A stretch of 5,636 nt of DNA from Desulfosporosinus sp. (GTDB lineage Bacteria; Bacillota; Desulfitobacteriia; Desulfitobacteriales; Desulfitobacteriaceae): positions 1 through 5,636 of the forward strand of contig PKWS01000114.1 of the NCBI GenBank assembly GCA_003132105.1. The letters run 5' to 3'. Shown here one piece after another: positions 1-4,847 of this stretch. Position numbers and translations under genes: made by a program. Position 1 is the stretch's first letter. Each line of letters begins with the position of its first letter. The notes beneath the pieces were generated by a model. It was given only the letters and a program-made list of their open reading frames with translations. It did not search any database and had not been told where the DNA came from.

Positions 1-998
1 ACATCGCGAAAAACTAAGACTCCTCCAATGACCGCTTCTGTTCGGTCACGAATGGGAGCAACCGATTCCTCAATAGCGATGGTAGATCCCGTTTTATTGA
101 TCAAGACCGTATGGTTTGTTAAGCCAACAATACGTCCTTCCTGAAGACAACGGACAATCGGACTTTCAACCGTTATGCCAGTTTCTTCATTGACAATATG
201 AAAGACCTTTTCCAACGGGTGGCCAATCGCTTCTGCATTCGTCCAACCGGTTAAAAATTCAGCAACCGGGTTGAGGTACTCTACGTTCGCCCGTACATCG
301 GTGGTGATTACCGCATCTCCGATGGACTCCAGGGTCACTTGAGCCCGCTCCTTCTCCTGCCAAACCGTTGCCTGTGCATTTTTACGTTTTGTGATATCTC
401 GAATAATGCATATAATAATTTGTTGTCCATTATAGATAGTCCCCTTGGTGCTGGCTTCGACCGGGAAAGCACTCCCATCCTTGCAAAGATGCTGGCACTC
501 AAAGTGGATTCCTCCTGGTGCCTTTTGGAGCATATCCGAAATTTGAATCTGATCCTCTGGCAAGCGCAATTTGTGAACAGGCATATGAGTTAATTCCTCT
601 CGGGTATAGCCATAACGCTTCACTGCTGCTTCGTTGGCATCAATAATCTGACCATCTGGACTGATAAAGAGAATCGAATCTAGACCATCCTCTGCCAAAA
701 GACGATAGCGCTCTAAGTGTTCCCGATCTTTTTGAAGGGATTTCTCAGATTGCTGGAGAGAGTTACATTCCCTTTGAAACAGAAAAAAGAGCAAGACCGC
801 CATCACCGCAACATAAAACCAACCTTTAGCAATTGATAACTGGAGGAATAATCGGTGATCTGTGACGGTAGCGCCTAATAAACGATCTGAAAAGAGAATC
901 CATGTTCCACTGACTAACGCATAAAGAATGGCTATATGTAATGGAGTGACCCACTTAAAATCATGCCCTTTTGAATGCCTTCTCGTTATAAAGTCCAT
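1..998 (-). CDS. Membrane-anchored PAS-domain signalling protein (N-terminal part, runs off the left edge)
   Basis: The frame is open from an ATG at 998 to the window edge, giving 332 full codons and no stop, so the C-terminal output domain is missing. The start is supported by AAGGAAGGAG at 1007-1016, 8 nt upstream. Visible order: a short cytoplasmic N-terminus, membrane helix about 18-38 containing the WILFSDRLL motif common in PAS-type sensors, a short loop, membrane helix about 55-76, a coiled linker about 77-98, PAS domain 1 about 98-205 (ending IIRDITKRK), and PAS domain 2 about 218 to the edge, with IGDAVITTD, YLNPVAEFLTGW and a final VLVFRD. PAS domains sense small ligands, redox state or light and pass the signal to a following domain. 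In this family that is usually GGDEF, GGDEF-EAL or a histidine kinase; the style of PAS 2 most resembles cyclic-di-GMP proteins, but this is inference. It is separated from efp by 206 bp and is probably its own transcription unit. Confidence 0.9.
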   Translation of the reverse strand, partial: MDFITRRHSKGHDFKWVTPLHIAILYALVSGTWILFSDRLLGATVTDHRLFLQLSIAKGWFYVAVMAVLLFFLFQRECNSLQQSEKSLQKDREHLERYRLLAEDGLDSILFISPDGQIIDANEAAVKRYGYTREELTHMPVHKLRLPEDQIQISDMLQKAPGGIHFECQHLCKDGSAFPVEASTKGTIYNGQQIIICIIRDITKRKNAQATVWQEKERAQVTLESIGDAVITTDVRANVEYLNPVAEFLTGWTNAEAIGHPLEKVFHIVNEETGITVESPIVRCLQEGRIVGLTNHTVLINKTGSTIAIEESVAPIRDRTEAVIGGVLVFRD

Positions 999-1006
999 TT
1001 TCGAGA

Positions 1007-1016
1007 CTCCTTCCTT
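1007..1016 (-). promoter_or_regulatory. Ribosome binding site of the PAS sensor
   Basis: The minus strand reads AAGGAAGGAG, a near-perfect match to the anti-Shine-Dalgarno sequence, 8 nt before the ATG at 998. It decides the start of a gene whose stop lies outside the window. Confidence 0.8.
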
Positions 1017-1064
1017 GAAGGCTTTATTCTTCAATATTGTCAGGATTCCTTTAAATTATTAAGT

Positions 1065-1093
1065 TAAATAATAATTATTGCTGGAATTTTCAA
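1065..1093 (-). promoter_or_regulatory. Possible weak sigma-A promoter for the PAS sensor
   Basis: On the minus strand a TTGAAA (1088-1093, 5 of 6 to the -35 consensus) is followed after 17 bp by TATTTA (1065-1070, only 3 of 6 to the -10 consensus). The surroundings (1051-1100) are very AT-rich, as promoters often are, which also makes chance matches likely. The remainder of the 999-1204 gap holds the hairpin at 1147-1182 and a small GCGAA/TTCGC inverted repeat at 1108-1122. Confidence 0.25.
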
Positions 1094-1146
1094 ATTTAAT
1101 CTATTAGGCGAACTCGCTTCGCTCAATGATTCACTTGGGGTCTCCT

Positions 1147-1182
1147 AATTCAGCTCCCACTTATAGAAGTGGGAGCTGAATT
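1147..1182 (-). repeat. Perfect 16-bp inverted repeat (hairpin) downstream of efp
   Basis: Arms 1147-1162 and 1167-1182 are exact reverse complements (AATTCAGCTCCCACTT and its complement) around a 4-nt loop. It starts 22 nt after the efp stop, so it would form a very stable hairpin at the 3' end of the efp message. Neither strand has a U-run after the stem, so it is not a classical intrinsic terminator. It may still act as a 3'-end block, or be a copy of a dispersed palindromic repeat. Its core matches 16 of 18 bases with 2943-2960 in the opposite orientation. Confidence 0.8.
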
Positions 1183-1204
1183 CTGGCACTTGGTTGAAGT
1201 AGAA

Positions 1205-1762
1205 CTAGGCACGTTGGACATAGCTTCCTGTCCTGGTATCAATGATCAGCACATCCCCTTCATTGACAAAGAACGGAACCTGAACCACCGCACCGGTTTC
1301 CAACGTTGCGGGTTTTGTGCCACCAGTTGCCGTATCCCCTTTTACTCCTGGTTCAGTAGTGGCAACAGCAAGTTGGACAGAATTTGGCACATCGACTCCG
1401 ATAACCTCGACATCAAAAAAGAGTACCCCTAAGGTCATGTTTTCTTTCAGCCACTTGACCCCGTCTCCAATTTGTCCCGCTGTCAGAGATATTTGTTCAT
1501 AAGTTTCCTTGTCCATGACCACGAAGTGTTCGCCGTCTTTATAAAGGTAATCCATATCTCGGCGCTCAACGTGGGCCTTCGCCACCTTTTCTCCGGCATT
1601 AAACCTCCGCTCTACGACTGCACCCGTTTTTACGTTTTTCAACTTAGTGCGGACAAAGGCGGCACCTTTACCTGGTTTTACGTGTTGGAAATCAACCACA
1701 GAAAAAACATCACCATCTAATTGTATTGTTACGCCTGTCTTAAAATCGCTTGTAGAAATCAT
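1205..1762 (-). CDS. efp: Translation elongation factor P (EF-P)
   Basis: EF-P binds between the P and E sites of stalled ribosomes and promotes peptide bond formation at runs of proline. The 185-residue protein has the full family length and three domains: a KOW-like N-terminal barrel (about 2-60), a central OB domain (about 65-125) and a C-terminal OB domain (about 129-184). The tip loop of domain I reads KPGKGAA with Lys32, the position that is modified in EF-P (5-aminopentanol in Bacillus subtilis, beta-lysine in E. coli). No modification enzyme is visible here. Residues 150-169 match the PROSITE EF-P signature (K-x-A, G, V-x-VP, G spacing). Start ATG at 1762, with TAGGGGG at 1774-1780 about 11 nt upstream; stop TAG. 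It lies 78 bp after the Xaa-Pro peptidase gene, a common neighbour of efp in Firmicutes, but has its own likely promoter in that gap. Confidence 0.98.
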   Translation of the reverse strand: MISTSDFKTGVTIQLDGDVFSVVDFQHVKPGKGAAFVRTKLKNVKTGAVVERRFNAGEKVAKAHVERRDMDYLYKDGEHFVVMDKETYEQISLTAGQIGDGVKWLKENMTLGVLFFDVEVIGVDVPNSVQLAVATTEPGVKGDTATGGTKPATLETGAVVQVPFFVNEGDVLIIDTRTGSYVQRA

Positions 1763-1789
1763 AAATGTATTTTCCCCCTAAATTCTAGA

Positions 1790-1818
1790 ATAATTAGCTT
1801 GTCCCTTTCTAATGTCAA
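1790..1818 (-). promoter_or_regulatory. Probable sigma-A promoter of efp
   Basis: The minus strand carries a perfect -35 TTGACA (1813-1818), a 17-bp spacer and AATTAT (1790-1795, 4 of 6 to the -10 consensus). Transcription would start near 1783, leaving a leader of about 20 nt that still contains the ribosome site at 1774-1780. The 10-bp palindrome ATTCTAGAAT (1782-1791) straddles the predicted start point. The promoter would let efp be made independently of the upstream peptidase gene. Confidence 0.5.
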
Positions 1819-1840
1819 ATACTTAGAAGGACCGCAAACT

Positions 1841-2902
1841 TCACTCGAAGATAATGAATTCTTTCGGTGCCTGTGTCAAAACTTCGCAACCATTTTCGGT
1901 CACCAAAACAATATCTTCGATCCGAACGCCACCCCAATCTGGGATATAAATGCCCGGTTCGACAGTAATAACCATGCCCGGTTCAAGCACTCGCTCTTCT
2001 CGCATACTCAGATTTGGTCCTTCATGAATGGCCAGGCCCACGGAATGTCCTAGTCCATGTCCAAAGTAATCGCCATAGCCAGCGTCTTCAATGATTTTTC
2101 GAGCCACCGCATCCACTTCTTTACCAGTCCGCCCTGGCGCAACCGCCGCAATCCCAGCACGCTGGGCTGCCAATACGACCTCATAAACCTCCCGGTGCTT
2201 GTCTTCCGGTTCGCCTAAGAACACCGTCCGTGTTATATCGGAGCAATAACCCTGATAGACCGCTCCGAAATCCATCGTCAGAAACTCACCTAAATGAATC
2301 TTTTTTGAACTGGCTGTGCCGTGGGGTAAGGCCGAACGAACGCCCGAAGCCACGATGAATTCAAAAGAACCTCCACTTGCACCAGCCCGGCGCATGGAAT
2401 ATTCTAAGTCAAGTCCAACCTCTTCTTCCGTCTGACCTATCTCAATTGACTTTAATACGTTGTCAAAAGCGTCATCTGCAATTTTCACTGCTTGACGAAT
2501 AGTCTCAATCTCCGCCTGATCCTTCACCGAACGCAAATAGCTCACAAGATTGGGTAGAGAAAGAAGTTCTGCTTCTGGGAACCCATTTTTTAGTTTCTCG
2601 TAGTTTGCATGCGTGATAAAGTCTCCTTCAAAACCAACCCGCTGAGCCTGTTGCCCGATTTCTGCTAACGATTCAAAGTGGTCATTTCCCGTTTTAAGGA
2701 TTTCAAACTCAGGAGCCTGGACCTTTGCTTGTTCTATGTAACGAAAATCCGTCAGCAAAAAGGTTTTTTTTGCCGTAATATACAGGGTTGCTTCCCCACC
2801 AGTAAAGCCGCTCATATACCGTCCATTCTCCGGCCGAATAACCACATAAGCATCGATTTTTTCTTGATGCATCTTTTGACGCATCCGTTCTAACCGACTC
2901 AT
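1841..2902 (-). CDS. M24B Xaa-Pro aminopeptidase / dipeptidase (PepP/PepQ type)
   Basis: A cytoplasmic metallopeptidase that cleaves the bond between an N-terminal residue and proline; whether it prefers dipeptides (prolidase) or longer peptides (aminopeptidase P) cannot be told from the sequence. It has 353 residues, the usual size of the short Firmicute members. The N-terminal creatinase-like domain spans about 3-125 and the catalytic pita-bread domain about 132-347. All five metal ligands are present: Asp211 (MDFGA), Asp222 (SDITRT), His286 (GHGLGH), Glu315 (TVEPG) and Glu329 (RIED). The accessory histidines are also seen: His194 (LPHG), His282 and His293 (AIHEG). The protein should be active. 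Start ATG at 2902 with AGAGGG at 2911-2916, 8 nt upstream; stop TGA. It sits between aroQ and efp. No convincing promoter is visible just upstream, so it is probably read from the aroQ promoter. Confidence 0.95.
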   Translation of the reverse strand: MSRLERMRQKMHQEKIDAYVVIRPENGRYMSGFTGGEATLYITAKKTFLLTDFRYIEQAKVQAPEFEILKTGNDHFESLAEIGQQAQRVGFEGDFITHANYEKLKNGFPEAELLSLPNLVSYLRSVKDQAEIETIRQAVKIADDAFDNVLKSIEIGQTEEEVGLDLEYSMRRAGASGGSFEFIVASGVRSALPHGTASSKKIHLGEFLTMDFGAVYQGYCSDITRTVFLGEPEDKHREVYEVVLAAQRAGIAAVAPGRTGKEVDAVARKIIEDAGYGDYFGHGLGHSVGLAIHEGPNLSMREERVLEPGMVITVEPGIYIPDWGGVRIEDIVLVTENGCEVLTQAPKEFIIFE

Positions 2903-2924
2903 GATAATTTCCCTCTTTCTATTA

Positions 2925-3077
2925 TTTGTCCACTTTCAAGATTCCCACTTTTATTAGTGGTCTCTTCCCTCCATCCATGGCTTCAGCGACACTAGTTCCT
3001 CCATGACCGTCGGGAGTTCCATGCTTTGCTTCGGTGGGGGTAGACTCCCCCACCGAAGTTTCGATGTTCAACTTTAG
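2925..3077 (-). repeat. Structured intergenic region between aroQ and the peptidase gene, possible mobile-element relic
   Basis: This gap is richer in GC and more structured than its surroundings. On the minus strand it begins with a 12-bp hairpin (3029-3058), then carries three copies of CATGGA (complements at 3018-3023, 3000-3005 and 2974-2979), and ends with a small CCACT/AGTGG hairpin (2945-2960). It also stays open for 51 codons in the same frame as aroQ, from just after the aroQ TAG to a TAA at 2922-2924. The mix of a palindrome, purine-rich unstructured stretch and terminal hairpin resembles the 3' end of an IS200/IS605-type element or its guide RNA, but no transposase motif can be recognised, so this is an inference. 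It could also be a structured RNA or plain intergenic sequence. Confidence 0.35.
3029..3058 (-). repeat. Perfect 12-bp hairpin just after aroQ
   Basis: Arms 3029-3040 (CTTCGGTGGGGG) and 3047-3058 are exact reverse complements with a 6-nt loop. It begins 19 nt after the aroQ stop and is very GC-rich, but no U-run follows on the minus strand, so it is not a standard intrinsic terminator. Part of the 3' loop side (3044-3049) could instead pair with 3012-3017, giving a weaker alternative fold. It may stabilise the aroQ 3' end, reduce read-through into the peptidase gene, or be part of a repeat element. Confidence 0.65.
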
Positions 3078-3527
3078 CTAAACGAGTTCACTGCGTCGAT
3101 CTTGGTAGTCGATCGCATAACGCATCGCTAAAACATAACCGTCTGCTCCTAGCCCTGAAACTTGTCCGATACAAACTGGAGCAATCACAGAATTGGCTCG
3201 AAATGCTTCACGGGCATGAATGTTTGAAAGATGAACCTCTACCGTTGGAACCCCTACCGCACGAATGGCATCTCGAATTGCATAACTTGTATGCGTCCAA
3301 GCCCCAGGATTCAGAATTAAAAAATCATCCGACGTTAAAGCTTGTATCCAATCTAGGAGATCACCCTCTTGATTCGTTTGCCGGCATTCCGCGGTAATCC
3401 CCACCTGATTCGCAGTTGCTAATACTTCCTGATTAATCTCTGCCAAGGTGCGCGACCCGTAATGTTCCGGTTCACGTACTCCTAATAGATTCAGATTAGG
3501 TCCATGAAATACCCAGATGCTTGCCAA
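3078..3527 (-). CDS. aroQ: Type II 3-dehydroquinate dehydratase
   Basis: Converts 3-dehydroquinate to 3-dehydroshikimate, the third step of the shikimate pathway to aromatic amino acids; the family forms a dodecamer in the cytoplasm. It has 149 residues, normal for the family, and one flavodoxin-like domain. Visible active-site features: GPNLNLLG (9-16), Arg18 of the REP motif, Tyr23 (the catalytic tyrosine on the flexible lid), Asn73 in LNPGAWTHTS, the EVHLSN segment with Glu97 and His99, and Arg110. Trp77 stands where the family more often has Tyr or Phe. The start is TTG at 3527, chosen because AAGGAAGTGA at 3532-3541 lies at the right distance and family alignment begins here; stop TAG. 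It is separated from the pilus genes by a hairpin and a promoter-like site, and is probably the first gene of an aroQ-peptidase unit. Confidence 0.97.
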   Translation of the reverse strand: MASIWVFHGPNLNLLGVREPEHYGSRTLAEINQEVLATANQVGITAECRQTNQEGDLLDWIQALTSDDFLILNPGAWTHTSYAIRDAIRAVGVPTVEVHLSNIHAREAFRANSVIAPVCIGQVSGLGADGYVLAMRYAIDYQDRRSELV

Positions 3528-3531
3528 TTTA

Positions 3532-3541
3532 TCACTTCCTT
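3532..3541 (-). promoter_or_regulatory. Ribosome binding site that supports the TTG start of aroQ
   Basis: The minus strand reads AAGGAAGTGA; the AAGGAAG part ends 7 nt before the TTG at 3527. The conserved sheet leading into HGPNLN begins only a few residues after this TTG, so a later start would cut the fold. Confidence 0.7.
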
Positions 3542-3581
3542 GTCACATATCCAAAATTTTATCACAATTTCTTCCTGTAGC

Positions 3582-3610
3582 ATAGTATTTTCAATTGAAG
3601 ACCCTCTCAA
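3582..3610 (-). promoter_or_regulatory. Probable sigma-A promoter of aroQ
   Basis: The minus strand shows TTGAGA (3605-3610, 5 of 6 to the -35 consensus), a 17-bp spacer and TACTAT (3582-3587, 4 of 6 to the -10 consensus). Transcription would start near 3575, giving a leader of about 48 nt. It sits directly after the hairpin at 3617-3637, as expected for the start of a new transcription unit. Confidence 0.4.
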
Positions 3611-3616
3611 CCTTAG

Positions 3617-3637
3617 AACCTCCGTTAAACGGAGGTT
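3617..3637 (-). terminator. Hairpin terminator candidate at the end of the pilus block
   Basis: AACCTCCGTT (3617-3626) and its reverse complement (3628-3637) form a tight GC-rich stem; sterically the loop is about 3-5 nt. It lies 46 nt after the stop of the LysM gene. On the minus strand it is followed only by a short TTCT, while on the plus strand a TTTT follows, so the U-run favours the unused strand. With an A-run before and a short T-run after, it may work in both directions. The position between two units supports a terminator more than the tail does. Confidence 0.5.
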
Positions 3638-3683
3638 TTGTATTCAACCCTTATTAAGTGGAAACGTCATTGAGGAGATGCAT

Positions 3684-4220
3684 TTAAGTTTGTGGAGTTT
3701 GCCCCGCTTGAACTTGCTGCTGTTGCGGCGCATGGTCTTGGATTTGTGTTCGCCCCGCTGGTTTAGCCTGCCCTGCGGTGTCCCCTTTAGCGCTTACTAA
3801 ACGAGGGGAGAGAACAACGTCCAAATTACTGAGTATAATTTGCACTTCCGACGGTCCACCTTCCCCTGCTGGTTGGATTTTACGGATCTCGGTACGCGGA
3901 AGAATGAAGTGAATTTCGTGGGGAATTTTGGGTTCACCAATTCGTCGAAGGCGAAAACGAACTCCCTCAACTTCCATTTCGACGTCATCAAGATACTCCC
4001 CTACAAACTCTTGTCCGCGATCCACACTGATATCTGCATATTGTTCTTGCCCTTTGAGTAATCCTTTAAATTCTGGGAGAACAATTTTTTGTCCAATTTG
4101 AAGTTTCAGTGGATCAACACTCGGATTAACCTGTAGAAAATCGTCACAGGTCCCTCCCCAGCGTTGAGCCAAGGTATGAAAATTGTCTCCGGGTTGAATG
4201 TTGTATTCCTTACCCACCAT
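3684..4220 (-). CDS. LysM-domain protein in the pilus gene block, function unknown
   Basis: A 178-residue protein that I cannot assign to a named family beyond its LysM domain. LysM covers about residues 5-49 (YNIQPGDNFHTLAQRW, then a QVNPSVDPLKLQIGQKIVLP end); such domains bind glycan chains of peptidoglycan or related N-acetylglucosamine polymers. A charged, strand-rich middle (about 60-145) of unknown fold follows, then a Gln/Pro-rich disordered tail (about 150-178, with PQQQQVQAGQ). There is no signal peptide and no membrane helix, so it either stays in the cytoplasm, is engulfed or exported by another route, or acts on spores as some LysM coat proteins do. The start is ATG at 4220 with GGAGG at 4226-4230, 5 nt away. 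It is 67 bp after the PilO-like gene on the same strand, where PilP sits in Gram-negative pilus operons, although no similarity to PilP is seen. Confidence 0.8.
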   Translation of the reverse strand: MVGKEYNIQPGDNFHTLAQRWGGTCDDFLQVNPSVDPLKLQIGQKIVLPEFKGLLKGQEQYADISVDRGQEFVGEYLDDVEMEVEGVRFRLRRIGEPKIPHEIHFILPRTEIRKIQPAGEGGPSEVQIILSNLDVVLSPRLVSAKGDTAGQAKPAGRTQIQDHAPQQQQVQAGQTPQT

Positions 4221-4287
4221 ACATTCCTCCTCTCCTTAGCCTATGGAAAAGGAGAACGTCTCGTTCCAAACATTACTTACATCTAAT

Positions 4288-4845
4288 CTACTCCCCCGTG
4301 TAGAAATAAATCTGGAGAAGAACTTCTCCGCCTTCTGCATCCAAAACCACTTCTTGAAGATGAATGTTGCCCTCCTGTGTGTCCTCGAGTGCTTTGAGTG
4401 ATGTGACAATCCCCTCCCAGTTTCCACGTAAATGTAATCGAACTAAACCATAATCCAAACTTGCCCCATTGCCAGCTTCTCGCCGCTCACCGAACCGTTC
4501 AACATTTAAGGCAACCACGCTCACACCCTCTTTGACAAACGCGCCACGACACTGCTCTATAATGTCAGGTAACTGATCCATCGCGGGAATATTGGCCGCC
4601 TTCGCGTCCGTTTTGGTGTCCGTAACGCCTGTCTTCAATACGTGTTGCCAATGGGTTTCCTCCTTTTGTAATGACCGCAATTGAAGGTAGGCCGGTCGCC
4701 AGAGCAACAGAAATCCCAAAACAGTACCCAGCAAAAAAAACACAGTGATTCCCTTTATACTGCGTAGTGAAAGACGCTGAAATAGAGGGCTTGTAGAAGG
4801 TTTTATCAAGTGTTTAACATTAACTTCACTTGAGGAATAAGCCAT
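4288..4845 (-). CDS. pilO: PilO-like type IV pilus inner-membrane assembly protein
   Basis: A 185-residue bitopic protein: a cytoplasmic N-terminus of about 30 residues, one membrane helix at about 32-49 (ITVFFLLGTVLGFLLLW), a short coiled segment (about 52-72) and an extracytoplasmic domain of alternating strands and helices (about 95-184) that fits the ferredoxin-like fold of PilO/GspM. PilO pairs with PilN to form the platform that links the cytoplasmic ATPase side of the pilus machine to the outside. The sequence alone is weakly conserved; the call rests mainly on topology, size and its position 2 bp after a PilN-like gene, which implies translational coupling. Start ATG at 4845, ribosome site GAGGGAG at 4853-4859; stop TAG. 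It could equally be a GspM-like protein of a related competence or secretion system. Confidence 0.75.
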   Translation of the reverse strand: MAYSSSEVNVKHLIKPSTSPLFQRLSLRSIKGITVFFLLGTVLGFLLLWRPAYLQLRSLQKEETHWQHVLKTGVTDTKTDAKAANIPAMDQLPDIIEQCRGAFVKEGVSVVALNVERFGERREAGNGASLDYGLVRLHLRGNWEGIVTSLKALEDTQEGNIHLQEVVLDAEGGEVLLQIYFYTGE

Positions 4846-4847
4846 GT

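Noticed and set aside
339..593. Plus-strand open frame of 84 codons inside the PAS sensor
   Set aside because: It lies fully antisense to a clear PAS-domain coding sequence, and the translation looks like random reversed coding.
1721..2053. Plus-strand open frame of 110 codons across the efp-peptidase junction
   Set aside because: It overlaps the end of the peptidase gene antisense and the efp promoter, has no convincing ribosome site and encodes no recognisable domain; it is a shadow of real coding sequence.
2911..2939. TTGAAA at 2934-2939 as a -35 box for the peptidase gene
   Set aside because: With a 17-bp spacer the -10 position falls on the GGGAAA-like ribosome site, and the nearby AATAAT has no fitting -35 box.
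2922..3080. Read-through of the aroQ TAG (for example as pyrrolysine) to give a 51-residue extension
   Set aside because: AroQ is already full length at 149 residues, and efp and the pilO-like gene in the same window also end in TAG, so TAG acts as an ordinary stop here. The open frame is short enough to arise by chance in GC-rich sequence.
4236..4287. Small inverted repeat GAACG/CGTTC followed by a pyrimidine run between the pilO-like and LysM genes
   Set aside because: The stem is only 5 bp with a 3-nt loop and the run is CTCCTTTTCC, too weak to call a terminator; the two genes are probably co-transcribed.
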